Of a DNA stretch of 64,000 nucleotides, positions 9,150 through 19,365 are shown piece by piece. Both the position numbers and the translations under genes were made by a program. The notes under the pieces are model-generated. The model made no database searches. It was not told the origin of the DNA and saw nothing but the letters and a program-made list of their open reading frames with translations. This DNA comes from CAVURS01 sp963834425 (GTDB lineage Bacteria > Actinomycetota > Actinomycetes > Actinomycetales > CAVURS01), in NCBI GenBank assembly GCA_963834425.1, contig CAWIBR010000008.1:124001-188000 (forward strand), given 5' to 3'. Numbering within the stretch: the stretch's first letter is position 1; each line of letters opens with the position of its first letter.

Positions 9150-10064
9150 TCAAGGTACCGCGACGGCAGCAGGCGACACCGAGGCGACGGACAGCTGGAA
9201 GTCGGGGTCGTGCGCACGCGCGTGGTGCGGTGTCGGGACCACGAGGACCGGGCAGGTTTCCTCGGCGAAGGAGACGTAGTGCTCGCATCCCGAGGGAACG
9301 ACGAGCAGGTCGCCCGGGCCGGTCCGATCCAGCAGGAGGGCGTGGGCCGGGCCTTCGACCACTTCGGAGGTCAGCGGTGCTTCGTTGCCGATCACGGTGC
9401 GCAGCGCCGCGACCCACCGTGCACTCTCGTCCACGACGGCGGCGTGGATCTGCTGGGGGCTGTCCGCGAACATGAGCTCTGGCAGCTGGGGGCTGAGGTC
9501 GTAGGACGTCGATGACGTGCACGGGGATCGGGTGCTGGCCCAGCCACTCTGCGACGTAGGGGTAGGTCTCGCCGTCCGGATCCAGTGTGGCGCTGAGGAC
9601 CAACCGCTCGGCAGCATTCGGTTGCGCAACCGGACCCACCACGACGACCGGACAGTGCGCGCGGTGCAGGCAGTATCGGCTGACACTCCCGCCGAGCAGC
9701 CCGACCAGGCCGAGATGTCCGGCCGATCCGATAACCAGCAGATCCGCGGTGTGCGACTCATGGACGAGCACCCGGCCCGGGCTCCCCTCGACCGCGATGC
9801 CCTGAACCATGACGCGACCGCCGACGATCGAGCGCATCTTGGCAACTGCGAGCTCGGCGCCGGCCCGAGACCTGGCTTGCCACGCGGTCAGTTCGGGCAG
9901 ACTCCACGGAGGGATGGGGCTCGGATCCCAGGCGGTCACGACATGGAGCCCGAGGCCCCGCGCCCTGGCCTCGGCCGCGGCCCAGCTGACCGCGACCCGC
10001 GCCGTTGCCGAGCCGTCGTACCCCACGGTGATGTGGGCTGGACCGGTCCGTCATCGGGCGTCAT
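9150..10064 (-). CDS. tandem universal stress protein (two UspA domains)
   Basis: The ATG at 10064 is chosen because AGGAG lies just upstream and MTPDDGPVQP leads into TVGYDGSATARVAVSWAAAEA after one indel. The first UspA domain ends in the nucleotide-binding pattern LLVIGSAGHLGLVGLLGGSVS (G-2x-G-9x-G-S) and HCPVVVVGP. The second domain (9150-9560) ends LLVVPSGCEHYVSFAEETCPVLVVP, where the ATP motif is degenerate. About 300 residues, as usual for tandem Usps of DosR regulons. It heads the operon usp-xfp-ackA, with the box at 10126-10139 lying 62 bp upstream. Confidence 0.85.
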
Positions 10065-10123
10065 CGGTGGCTCCTGCTGCGTAACGGCACAGTCAGATCT
10101 GGCGTCGGGCGTGCGCGGCCAGG

Positions 10124-10141
10124 CAGGGTCGAAGGTCCCGA
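10124..10141. promoter_or_regulatory. DosR/DevR-like box upstream of usp-xfp-ackA
   Basis: GGGTCGAAGGTCCC at 10126-10139 matches the dyad with one mismatch relative to the 20118 box. It lies 62 bp upstream of the ATG at 10064 and just downstream of the neighbouring dehydrogenase stop (10158), so it is placed to drive the leftward usp-xfp-ackA operon. Confidence 0.65.
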
Positions 10142-10157
10142 GCGCAACGGCCGGTGG

Positions 10158-11163
10158 TCAGGCGTGCAGGACGGCGGCCCCGTCGTAGGCGCCGTGGGCG
10201 AGATCACGCAAGGCGCGGTCGGCCTCGTCCATCGGGTAGGCGTGGGTCGTGGCCCGCACGCCGAACCGGTCGGCCAGCCGCAGGAACGTCTCCCCATCGT
10301 GGCGCGTGTTGGCTGTGACGCTACGAAGTCGGCGCTCCTGGAACAGGTCGGCGTCGTAGTTCAGGGCCGGGATGTCGGAGAGCCAGATGCCGGCCACCGC
10401 CAAGCGTGCCGCCGCGCTCGAGTGCCGCGCAGGGCGGCCGGCACAAGCTCGCCCGCCGGTGCGAACAGGATCGCGCCGTCGAGCGGCTCCGGGGGTGCGG
10501 CGTCGGCGGCCGCCGACCGAGTCGACCCCGAGAGAGGCGGCCAGGTCGCGGTTGGCCGGTCCGCGGGTCAGGACGTGCACGCGCATGCCCGAGGTGCGAG
10601 GGCGACCTGCGCGGTCAGGTGAGCGCTCCCGCCGAAGCCGTAGATGCCGAGGCGCGCCCCCCGGTGGCACCGCAGCGGCAGTCAGCGCGCGGTAGCCGAT
10701 GATGCCGGCGCACAGCAGGGGCGCCGCCTGCTCGTCGTCGATCGTCGGCGGCAGGGCGTAGGCGAAACCCTGGTCGACCAGGCACTGGTCGGCGTACCCG
10801 CCGTCGACATCCCATCCGGTGAAGAGCGGTGCGAGACAGAGGTTCTCATCGCCACGGCGACAGAACCGGCAGGTGTCGTCGGTGCCGCCGAGCCAGGGCA
10901 CGCCAATCCGCTGCCCGACCGCGAACCGGGCCGCCCCGTCGCCCCGCCCGATCGACGGTCCCGACGACCTCGTGGCCCGGCGTCACTCGCGGGCGCTTGG
11001 GCGCCAGGTCGCCCTCGGCCAGGTGGAGGTCGGTGCGGCACACGCCGCAGCAGCTGACCTGGACGAGCAGCTGGCCCGGACCGGGCGCGGGCGGCTCGCG
11101 GTCGACCCGCACGAGCGGCGCGCTGTCGATCGGTCCCGGCCGGTCCACGACCCAGGCCCTCAT
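10158..11163 (-). CDS. zinc-binding alcohol dehydrogenase (AdhP/AdhA-like), frameshifted
   Basis: The ATG at 11163 gives MRAWVVDRPGPIDSAPLVRV. The catalytic zinc site is CCGVCRTDLHLAEGDL...VTPGHEVVGTVD, with both the Cys-x-x-Cys-x-x-Asp and the Gly-His-Glu motifs. The structural zinc cysteines are in CRFCRRGDENLC. The substrate/NAD part reads PLLCAGIIGYRAL, a Rossmann stretch in a shifted frame, then LSDIPALNYDADLFQERRLRSVTANTR and the end DGAAVLHA. About 334 residues, matching the family. It should interconvert alcohols and aldehydes with NAD(P)H, useful for redox balance without oxygen. Four or more indels lie between 10430 and 10960. The box at 11295 is 132 bp upstream and also faces the divergent CBS gene. 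Confidence 0.87.
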
Positions 11164-11293
11164 GCCGCGCTCGCTCCGGACCTCATCAGTCCAGCATCCT
11201 CCGTCTGGCTGCGCCAGGCGTCGCGGTACCAGCCCGGTTCCCGCACCACTGCCGCCGCCCTCGGCCCGAACTTGGGCCATTGGGCTGGCCGGC

Positions 11294-11310
11294 AGGGACC
11301 AAAGACCGTG
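11294..11310. promoter_or_regulatory. DosR/DevR-like box between divergent adh and CBS genes
   Basis: GGGACCAAAGACC at 11295-11307 is an imperfect copy of the dyad. It is 70 bp from the rightward CBS start (11379) and 132 bp from the leftward dehydrogenase start (11163). Confidence 0.5.
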
Positions 11311-11378
11311 TCCTTCCACTTGTGCATCCGCACGATGGAGGTGAGGCAGGCGACCGAAGTCGACGCGAGGAGCCCACT

Positions 11379-11797
11379 GTGCTGGTCCGAGAGATCATGA
11401 CCCAACCGGTCGTCACGGTGACACCCGAGACTTCAGTGGCCGATGCGCTGGCGCTAGTAGCCGTCATCAGATCAGCGACCTGCCCGTCGTCGTAGACCAC
11501 GTGGTCGTGGGGATGGCCAGCGAGATCGACCTGATCCGCTTTGCCGTGCCCCTGGACCCCCGCTCGAGGCATGCGATCGTGCCGTCCGGATCGGCCAAGT
11601 ACAGCAAGTTGGTCAAGCAGGTGATGAGCGCCAAACCCTATGTGGTCCAGGGGGACTCCGATGTGTCCGATGTCGTGCGCACTCTGGACCTGATGCGCTG
11701 GAAGTCGGTGCCGGTCGTCGAGAACGGCGAGCTTGTCGGAATCGTCACCCGGGGTGACGTCGTACGCGCACTGGTGCCCGAGGAGAGCAGCCCATGA
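11379..11797 (+). CDS. paired CBS-domain protein
   Basis: The GTG at 11379 is preceded by CGAGGAG and gives VLVREIMTQPVVTVTPETSVADAL, a canonical first CBS repeat. After one extra base near 11465 it continues ISDLPVVVDHVVVGMASEIDLIRF and a second repeat KQVMSAKPYVVQGDSDVSDVV...KSVPVVENGELVGIVTRGDVVRAL. About 139 residues, the size of stand-alone CBS pairs that bind adenine nucleotides and act as energy sensors. Its stop overlaps the next ATG (ATGA at 11794), so it is co-translated with a universal stress protein. Preceded by the DosR-like box at 11295. Confidence 0.87.
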
Positions 11798-12700
11798 CCG
11801 GGCGCCCGCTGCGGACCGAGACGCAGCCTGTCGTTGTCGGTTTCGACGGATCGCAGGCCGCAGCCCGGGCAGTCGAGGTCGCCGCGGACGAGGCCGGCCG
11901 GCGTGGAACCAGCCTCGTCGTGCTCGTCGTCGCCGGCTCCTCGCACTTGTGGTCCGACAGCGTCGAGGAGCTCTACGGCGATGCTCGTGCGGCCCTGCGC
12001 TGGGCGACCGCGACCAGCGCGATGCGGCGGTGCGCCAGGCCGCGCAGCGGTGTCCCGAGCTGCTGGTCGATGCGGTGGTCTGTCAGGAGTTGGAGTCGCC
12101 GGAGATCGTTGCGCCTTGGCGATCGCGCTCAACTGCTGGTCCTCGGCGGCAGGGGGCGACGTGGCCAGATGTGTCTGCAGGCAGGCGCGACCAGCGCCGA
12201 GTTGGCGCTCGCCTTCGGGTGTCCTGTCCTGGTCACCCATCACCGGGCGAGTCCGGCGCGCGAGCGATCCGGAGGATCGCAACGGTTCCGCGACAGACCG
12301 ACCAGGTGGGCCGGTAGTCGCGGCGGTGGACGGCCGGGAGAGCTCGGTCGCCGTGCTCATGGCGGCGGCCAGCGAATGCCGCCTCCGCGACCAGGCCCTC
12401 GTCGCGGTCCACGCAGTGGGCACGTCGCCGACGGCTCCGCAGCATCTGGCCGACAAATGCTCGGCGGCTGTTCGACGACGCCGTGACCTCCATGGGTCCC
12501 GGGCGCTCCGACCGGCTGTTGTTTGCAGCCGGAACGTCCGGCGACGCGCCCTGACCGGTAACACGCGGCCGGAGGACCTCCTCGTTATCGGGACCCACTC
12601 CCGTGGGCGGATGCGCGCCGGCGACTCGGGTGGGGTGATCCGGCAGGTACTTGATCAGGCGCCCTGCGATGTCCTCGTCGTCCCGTCGGCCCTCGCCTGA
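11794..12700 (+). CDS. tandem universal stress protein, frameshifted
   Basis: The ATG at 11794 overlaps the CBS stop. The N-terminal domain begins TQPVVVGFDGSQAAARAVEVAADEAGRRG. The second domain shows VVAAVDGRESSVAVLMAAASECRLRDQALVAVHAVG and ends with an intact nucleotide-binding loop, LLVIGTHSRGRMRAGDSGGV, then CDVLVVPSALA. About 300 residues over two UspA folds. Indels near 12035, 12110, 12265, 12300 and 12480-12550 split it into three frames. The gene ends 12 bp from the convergent devR stop with no visible terminator between them. Confidence 0.85.
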
Positions 12701-12712
12701 CCGGTCTGGCAC

Positions 12713-13376
12713 CTACGCCGAGGACGGCGAGCCGCTCTGGTCGCTGTCCTTGAGGCCGGCGGCGAAGACCGCCGCCTGCGTCCGGCTGGACATGCCGAGC
12801 TTGGCGAGCAGGCTGGAGACGTAGTTCTTCACCGTCTTCTCGGCCAGGAACATCTCCTCGCCGATCTGCCGGTTGGTCTTGCCCTCGGCGATGTGGTCGA
12901 GGATGCGGCGCTCCTGGTCGGTGAGCCCCTTGAGCCGCGGGTCCATGCTCGGGCCCGTTGCGCAGCCGCTCCAGCACCCGGGCCGTGACCGCCGGGTCGA
13001 GCAGTGACTGGCCGGCCGCTACGCGCCGTATGGCGTCGACCAGGTCGGTGCCGCGGATGTCCTTGAGCACGTAGCCGGACGCGCCGGCCATGATCGCCGC
13101 GAACAGCGCCGCGTCCTCGTCGAACGACGTCAGGATCAGCGCGTGCACGCTGGGGTCGATCGAGCGCACGTCGCGGCAGACGTCGATACCGGATCCGTCG
13201 GGGAGCCGGCCGTCGAGCACCGCGACGTCGGGGCGCAGCGCCGGGATGCGCCGCGTGGCCTCAGCGGCCGACCCCGATTCGCCGACCACCTCGATGTCGG
13301 GTTCGACCTCGAGCAGCTCTCGTAGCCCGCGCCGGACCACTTCGTGGTCATCGAGCAGGAAGACCTTGATGGTCAT
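12713..13376 (-). CDS. devR: DevR/DosR-like NarL-family response regulator
   Basis: The ATG at 13376 gives MTIKVFLLDDHEVVRRGLRE, an unbroken receiver domain to 12965: acidic pair Asp9/Asp10, phospho-acceptor Asp55 in VAVLDGRLPDGSG, switch Thr/Ser in LILTSFDED and Lys in GYVLKDI. After one insertion near 12955 the LuxR-type helix-turn-helix follows: LTDQERRILDHIAEGKTNRQIGEEMF, then LAEKTVKNYVSSLLAKLGM, very close to M. tuberculosis DosR, including the TVKN recognition-helix residues that contact GGGAC half-sites. About 220 residues. It is the obvious reader of the boxes listed here and the partner of the devS-like kinase at 3921. No box is visible in its own 48-bp upstream gap, so autoregulation is not supported. 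Confidence 0.92.
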
Positions 13377-13424
13377 GCGTTCTCCTTCGTCACGTCAAAG
13401 CGGAGGCCCGGGCGCTGCTGTCGG

Positions 13425-13465
13425 CACCACTCTGCCCTCCCGGAGGCCGGGAGGGCAGAGTGGTG
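13425..13465 (-). terminator. strong hairpin terminator after the leftward usp operon
   Basis: A perfect 19-bp stem with a 3-base loop: 13425-13443 pairs with 13447-13465 (left arm begins CACCACTCTGCCCTCC). It starts 9 bp past the stop of the universal stress gene (13474) and precedes devR. No U-tract follows, which is common for actinobacterial terminators. It would separate devR transcription from the four-gene operon upstream. Confidence 0.8.
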
Positions 13466-13473
13466 CGGGCGAA

Positions 13474-14414
13474 TCAGTCGGAGTGGTGCTCACCGTGGAC
13501 CACGGCGATCGTTCCGGGTCCGTGGCTCACCAGCTGCTGGCTGACCGACCCGAGCATCAGGCCACGGAAGCCGCCTGCTCCCCGGGAGCCGACCACGATC
13601 AGGTCGGGATGCACCCGATGTGCGGCGACGAGCAAGCCGTCGTAGGCGCTGACGTCGTTGATGATGACGGATTCCATCGACACCTCGGGATAGCGCTCAG
13701 CCAACCCGGCGACGGCCTCGGCCACCACCCGTTCGGCGTCCTGCTCTATCCGGCGCGCCCACTCACCGGCGTCCACGCCCTTGGGCATCCGCCCGCTGAG
13801 GGCGCCCAAGTCCTTGGGGCCCCAGGCCGACGTCGCGACCACGGGTACGCCGCGCCGGCCGGCTTCGGCGAACGCGAAGTCCACTGCGTTCCGCGAGAAG
13901 GTCGAACCGTCCACTCCGACCAGGACCGGCCCCTTGCCGGGGAGCTCGACCGGCGCCGAAGCGGGCCGGTCGCCTTCCTGGGGCGGCCGGACGACGATGA
14001 CCGGGCACATGGCGTGCGCCGCGGTCTGGGCGGCCACCGAGCCGGCGAAGAGCTGATGGACCATCCCGTGCCCGCGTGAGGCCACCACGACGAGGGCCGC
14101 GGTCTGCGAGGCGTCGACCAAGGCGCGCCGCGCCGGACCAGCGCCGGACGCGGCCGGTCACCAACAGGTCGGGATGTGCGGTGCCGACCTGCTCGCAGAG
14201 CTCGGCCAGCTTGGCCTCGGCCGCGTTGAGCATCGCGGTGTCGTAGCCGGTGATGGCCGGTACGCCGCGGCTGGCCGACTTCGTCGGAGCCGTGGATCAG
14301 GTGCAGGTCGCGGTGCTGCTGCTCCGCCTGCCACGCGCCGTAGTCGATCGCGGTCTGGCTGGGGGCGGAGAAGTCCACCCCGACCACTACCGGACCGCTG
14401 GTGTCGTGTGCCAT
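13474..14414 (-). CDS. tandem universal stress protein
   Basis: The ATG at 14414 gives MAHDTSGPVVVGVDFSAPSQTAIDYGAW. After an indel region (14110-14290) the first domain closes with LVVVASRGHGMVHQLFAGSVA, an ATP-binding G-2x-G-9x-G-S/A loop. The second domain reads GPVLVGVDGSTFSRNAVDFAFAEAGRRG and closes LIVVGSRGAGGFRGLMLGSVS. About 313 residues. It is the last gene of a four-gene leftward operon (GNAT-synthetase, single Usp, PPOX, this gene) and starts 1 bp after the PPOX stop. Confidence 0.9.
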
Positions 14415-14415
14415 G

Positions 14416-14937
14416 TCAGTTCCTTCCGTTTCGGTTGGGGTGGTGCGGTTCTCGGAGCGGACCCGCTCGAGTCGTCATTCGGGGGCAGCGCGTCGCGCCG
14501 AGGTCACCGCGGTGTCCCATGCGTGCGGTATCCGCGACGGTGAACCGCCGCCCGGTGATCTCGCTCGGGGTGATCCGGGCCACTCGGTCCTTGTGACCAG
14601 CCTGCTCCGGATGGAGGGGGAGTTCGGCCACCGCGAGGCTGTCGTAGAGGCCACTGATCTCCCGGGCGGCGCCCTTGACGATGACGCTCCAGGCGAGCCC
14701 GTCGGTGTGGCCGTCGACCTCGAAGGCCACCGGGCGGCCGTCGAGCGCCGAAGCGATCCTCGAGTGCACGCCGGTGCGGAAGACGACCGTGCCCCCATCG
14801 GTGACGTAGTTGATCGGGAAGATCTCCGGCTGGCCGTCGACCGCGAAGCTCAGTCGGCCGAGGTTGGTACTGCGAAGTGCGGCCCAGCACTCCGGAGGCT
14901 GAATCTGTGCGATCTGCGGCGAGTCGTCGATGGGCAT
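14416..14937 (-). CDS. pyridoxamine 5'-phosphate oxidase-fold flavin protein
   Basis: An unbroken frame. The ATG at 14937 (MPIDDSPQIAQIQPPECWAA) is preferred over an upstream one because it places the start 4 bp after the preceding Usp stop. The split-barrel signature is present: LGRLSFAVDGQPEIFPINYV, GGTVVFRTGVHSRI, VAFEVDGHTDGLAWSVIVKG, then ARITPSEITGRRF. About 173 residues with a 25-residue basic tail. Close in pattern to the PPOX genes at 3270 and 20189, so the island holds three paralogues. Role probably flavin- or F420-linked redox; substrate unknown. Confidence 0.85.
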   Translation of the reverse strand: MPIDDSPQIAQIQPPECWAALRSTNLGRLSFAVDGQPEIFPINYVTDGGTVVFRTGVHSRIASALDGRPVAFEVDGHTDGLAWSVIVKGAAREISGLYDSLAVAELPLHPEQAGHKDRVARITPSEITGRRFTVADTARMGHRGDLGATRCPRMTTRAGPLREPHHPNRNGRN

Positions 14938-14941
14938 GTCC

Positions 14942-15409
14942 TCAGCCGTCCTTCGCGACGCCGCGGTCGCCATGGACGACGAGCACCGGGCAGGTCGCGT
15001 GTTCCGCGACGCTCGAGCTGACCGATCCCAGGAGGAGTCCGGCGAACCCGCCGTGCCCGCGGCTGCCGACGATGAGCATCAGCGCGTCCCGGCTACGGTC
15101 CAGCAACACCTCAGCGCTGTTGCCCTGGCCGACCAGGAGCTCGATGCCGATCGGGCGGTGGGGCCCGAAGACCTCGTCGACGGCCTCGGTGAGTGCTTTC
15201 GTCGTGTCCTCGGCCGGGTCCCACGGGAAGGCGGAGCCGCTGATCCCGTAGCCGATCGGAATGTGCCACGCCGCGATTGCCGTGATCTCGGCGTCCAGCG
15301 CGCCGGCGATCTGACCGGCCCAGCGCAGGGCTTGCTTGGACGGCTCGGATCCGTCGACCCCGACGACAATGCGCCGCTGTCTCTGGGTGCTCTGGGTGGT
15401 GGTCATCAT
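14942..15409 (-). CDS. single-domain universal stress protein
   Basis: The ATG at 15409 gives MMTTTQSTQRQRRIVVGVDGSEPSKQAL; the alternative second Met shortens it by one residue. The nucleotide-binding loop LIVGSRGHGGFAGLLLGSVSSSV is intact and followed by HATCPVLVVHG, so ATP binding is likely. 155 residues, the classic single UspA length, with no frameshift. Sits 46 bp after the GNAT/acyl-CoA synthetase stop and 4 bp before the PPOX start, in the same leftward operon. Confidence 0.9.
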   Translation of the reverse strand: MMTTTQSTQRQRRIVVGVDGSEPSKQALRWAGQIAGALDAEITAIAAWHIPIGYGISGSAFPWDPAEDTTKALTEAVDEVFGPHRPIGIELLVGQGNSAEVLLDRSRDALMLIVGSRGHGGFAGLLLGSVSSSVAEHATCPVLVVHGDRGVAKDG

Positions 15410-15455
15410 GCTCGCCCCTTCCTGGGGTTGTTCCTGTCTCGTTCCCTGTGAGTGG

Positions 15456-18182
15456 TCATCTGAGGTGCCGGACGCGGTCGAGCAGCACGGGTGCCGGCGC
15501 CGGACGGATCCGCACCCGGACGTCGACCGCGAGGGTCGCGTCCGGCCGGGCCAGCACCGGGTTGAGGTCGATCTCGGTGATCTCCGGCAGCTCGGCGACC
15601 AGTTGCGAGATCCGGACGGCAACGTCGGCCAGCCGGTCCAGGTCCGCGGCCGCGCGGCCGCGGCGGGCACCGAGCGATGGCAGGCAGCGCAGCTGGCCGA
15701 TCATCTGCCGGGCTGTGGCGTGGTCGAGCGGCGCCATGGCCCAGCAGCGGTCGGGATCGACATCACTGTCCACGCCACCGCGGCCGACCATCAGCAGGGG
15801 TCCGAACCGGGGGTCGCGGGTCGCGCCGATGATGATCTCCACGCCCGAGCTCACCTGGCTCTGGACGATCACTGCCGTGCAGCCGGTCGCCAAGTGTGGC
15901 GGCCATGTCGGCCACGGCGACCCGCACCTGGTCGGGGTCGGTCAGGCCCAGTCGCACCGCGCCGACGTCGGACTTGTGGACCAGCTCCGGGCCGTCGCCC
16001 TTGGCGACGACCGGGAAGGTGAGCAGGCTGCTCGCCTCGGCTGCGGTCTCGGCGTCGTCCGCCGTCACATAGGGCGCGGTCTCGACGTCCACCGCATGCA
16101 GCAAGCGGTACGCCGCGAGGGCGGGCATCCAGCCCTCGCCCTGTTGGCCCAGGACGACCTCCACCTCGTCGCGGGCCGCCTGGATCTGGCTGGTGGTCAG
16201 TGCGTCCCCGGTGTGGGCGGTGTCGCGGCGGGTCGCGTAGCCGTGCAGCAGGGCGACCGCTCGCACGGCGTCCTCGGGCTGGTCGAAGTGCGGCACGGTG
16301 CCCCGCCACTGCGTGTCGTCACCGAAGACGCACGCGGCCATCGTCGTGGTCGGGTGGTCGGCGCACACCTGGTCGAGCGCGGAGACGAGATCGGGACCGG
16401 GCACGTTGCCCAACACGGTCAGGACCGCGACCACCACGTCCACGCCCGGATCCGCGGCCACGAGCTGCATGGTCTCGGCCAGCTCAGCCGGCGAGGCGGC
16501 GGCCGTGACGTCGACCGGGCCGCCGACGGCGGCTGTCGGCGGCAGCAGCGCTCGGAGCCGGTCCTGGGTCTGCGGATCGAGCCGCGCGACCTCGAGCCCG
16601 TAGGTGCCGCAGGCGTCAGCCGCTAGCACGGCCGGACCGCCTGAGTTGCCGACGATCGCGACCCGAGCGCCGGTCGGCAGCGGCTGCATGCCGGCCAGTG
16701 CAGACACGTCGGCCAGCGTGCGCAGGTCGTCGACCCGGATGATGTTGGCGTTGCGGCACAGGGCATCCACGGCGGCGTCGTCGTCGGCCGCGGCGGCGGT
16801 GTGGCTGCTCGCGGCGGCTGCTGCAGCGGCTGTGCGCCCGGCCTTCAGCAGGACGATGGGCGTGCTCGCCGAGACGGTCTCGCGCCAGCCGGGCGAAGGC
16901 CATCGGCTCGGCGATCGACTCGAGATAGGCGGCGATGACCCGGGTGCGGGCGTCGTGCTGCCACCAGGGCAGGACATCGTTGCCGCCGACGTCGGCCTTG
17001 TTGCCGACGGTCACCAGGCTGGAGACTCCCGCTCCCCGGCTCCGCAGCGCCTCCAGCATCGCGACGGCGGCGGCGCCGGACTGGGAGAGCACGCCGGTGG
17101 TGCCCGGCTGGAGGGTCTCGGGCAGGAAGGTCGCGTCGAGCCCGATCGCGGGGTCGGTGTTGGCGACCCCGATGCAGTTGGGCCCGACCAGTCGCATGCC
17201 GGCGTCGCGGCAGATGCGCACGCAGGTCGGCCTGATCGGCGCGGCCCTCGGGGCCGGCCTCGCCGAAACCCGCGGTCAGCGCCAGCAGCGCGCGCGTCCC
17301 CGACGCAGCGCAGTCGAGCGCGACCGAGCGCACGGCGGAGGTGTTGACCGCCACGACCACCAGGTCGACGGGCTGAGGGATCTCGCGCACGGAGCTGAAT
17401 CCCGGCACCGAGCCGACGGACACGCCCTGCGGGTTGACGGCGAACAGCCGGCCGGTGAAGCCGGACCGGAGCAGGTGGTCGAGCACTTGGCGCCCGACGG
17501 TGTGCCGATGCTGGCCGGCCCCGACGACGGCGATGGACGTGGGTGCCAGGACATGGTGGAGGGAGGCGACCTCGGCCCGGGACTGGCGATCGGCGACCCG
17601 GTCGATCACCTCGTCGACCGCCCGGACAGCGCAATGAACTCGCACCTCGCCACTGTCGAACTCGTTGGCCACCACGAAGCCGGAGTCCTGGAAGACGCGG
17701 AGCATGGCGCGGTTGGCCGACATCACCAGGGCGACGACCGTGTCGAAGCCCAGCAGGCGAGCCCGACTCAGCAGGTCCTCCAGGACCAACGTGCCCAAGC
17801 CGTCGCCGTGGCGACGGTCGGCGACCAAGAGGCCGAACTCGGCCTCGCGAGGCCCGCCATCGGTCGCCGGACAGGGGTGCAGAGAACCGATCGCGACCAC
17901 CGACCCCCGGTCCACGACAACGACCGCGGCACAGGTCTCGTCGGCGTCTGCGAGGAGCTCGACGTAGGCCTCGCCGGCTCGCCGCGAGACAGTGAAGAAC
18001 CGGTAGTAGGAGCTCTGCTCGGTCGCCTCCGCGAGCAGCGCCCGGACCGCAGGCGCGTCGGTGTCGACGTACGGCCGGAGCTCGACGGCCAGGCCGGACG
18101 CGGTCAGTGCGTCGTACGCACCGGCCGGTCGCGCCGGGGGACGGCTGGCCGTGCTGGGCCGGTCGACGGTGCTGCTGGACAC
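15456..18182 (-). CDS. GNAT acetyltransferase fused to ADP-forming acyl-CoA synthetase (Pat-like)
   Basis: About 908 residues from the GTG at 18182 (MSSSTVDRPSTASRPPARP). An N-terminal GNAT domain (about 40-185) contains FGLLVADRRHGDGLGTLVLEDLL, the acetyl-CoA binding loop. Then comes the CoA-binding Rossmann domain (SIAVVGAGQHRHTVGRQVL...GRLFAVNPQG), the ligase-CoA domain (VGPNCIGVANTDP, GVLSQSGAAAVAML, VTVGNKADVGGND) and the ATP-grasp part (LLTFPVVAKGDGPELVHKSDVGAVRLGL, ending ITEIDLNPVLARPDATLAVDVRV). The family includes protein acetyltransferases regulating acyl-CoA synthetases and ADP-forming acetate-CoA ligases; the order GNAT-then-ligase is seen in Actinobacteria. Indels lie near 17222, 16880 and 15895. 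Lead gene of a four-gene operon, 59 bp from the DosR-like box at 18241. Confidence 0.87.
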
Positions 18183-18239
18183 GGTGGAACTCCGTTCGCT
18201 GAGGTGCCTCCAGCCTCGGCCGCGCCGCGACGTCCGGCG

Positions 18240-18255
18240 AGGGCCGAAAGTCCTG
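18240..18255. promoter_or_regulatory. DosR/DevR-like box between divergent GNAT-synthetase and usp genes
   Basis: GGGCCGAAAGTCCT at 18241-18254, almost identical to the box at 3841. It is 59 bp from the leftward start at 18182 and 131 bp from the rightward usp start at 18385. Confidence 0.68.
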
Positions 18256-18384
18256 TCCACGGGGGCACCAAGCCCGCTCCGCGATGGCCCACCGGCACCT
18301 AGCGTCGAAGTCGTCAACCAGTGCTGACCCAGTGCTGGCCGCGGAGACATCCGCAGGACCATGCAGCAGAAGGAAGGGCCGGCC

Positions 18385-19313
18385 ATGACCGCTCCAGCAG
18401 ATCCGCAGGGCGCCGTGCTCGTCGGAGTCGACGGGTCGAATGACGGCGCGCACGCCGTGACGTGGGGGGCGCGCGAAGCCGCCCGCACCGGCACCCAGCT
18501 GCGCATCGTGCACGCTTCGCCCTGGTCGATGCTCGACCGAGGAGCCGCGTCGGGCAGATCGGGCCTGGGACGAGGCCGGCCTGGCCTCGCCGAGCTCGGC
18601 GGATCGTCGAGGCAGCTGCCCGGCACGCGCGCGAGGTCGAGCCCGACCTCACCGTCGACGCCGAGCTGGTGTGTGGTGTCGGGCCCGCCGCGCTCGCCCA
18701 GACGTGCAGTGGCGCCGCCACCGTGGTCGTCGGCCGTCGCGGTCTGGGGACCCAGGGCACCCGCCAGGTCGGCTCCGCCGCCGCAATCCTCGCCGAGCAG
18801 ATCGATGCGGCGGTGGTCGTCTGCGGCTACGACGCGCAGCACAGCCACCTCGGCGGCCACGACGGCCCCGTGGTCGTCGGCGTCGACAACCCCGTCCGAT
18901 CCGACTGCAGCTCCGACCAGCGGCGCGTCCTGGACACGGCGTTCGCGCTCGCCGACCGGCTGTCCGCAGGCCTACGCGTCGTGCACGCGTGGAACGACGC
19001 CGACTGGGGTCCAGGTGACCCCCTTGCCGAGTACATGAGCGACTGGCCGACCGCAAAGAAGGACGCCCAGGTCTCGCTGGAGGACCTGTTGGCCGAGTGG
19101 TACCAACGCTATCCAGAGGTTGCGGTCACGGTGTCAGTCGTCGACAGCCGGCCGGCCCACGCGCTCGTGGGCGCGTCGACCGGCGCGACTGTCGTCGTGG
19201 TGGGTGGCTGCGGTCGGGCCAGCCTGCCCGGCAGTCGGTTCGGGCCGGTGGCCCGGCGGGTCACCACAGGTGCGAACAGCCCGGTGCTCGTGGTGCCCAC
19301 CAGCGACTGCTGA
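18385..19313 (+). CDS. tandem universal stress protein, frameshifted
   Basis: The ATG at 18385 is preferred over 18361 because GAAGGAAGGG lies 8-14 bp upstream. It reads MTAPADPQGAVLVGVDGSNDGAHAVTWGAREAARTG. Several shifts lie between 18540 and 18600, after which one frame runs to the stop: EVEPDLTVDAELVCGVGPAALAQ, the loop VVVGRRGLGTQGTRQVGSAAA, then a second domain with GPVVVGVDNPVRSDCSSDQRRVL and the loop VVVVGGCGRASLPGSRFGPVARR. About 309 residues. Convergent with the CBS-BON gene; a hairpin lies between them. Confidence 0.87.
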
Positions 19314-19365
19314 GCGGTCGATCGGCGACGACCGAGCTCCCGTCCGGCCGCGTTGCTCCGCTGAG

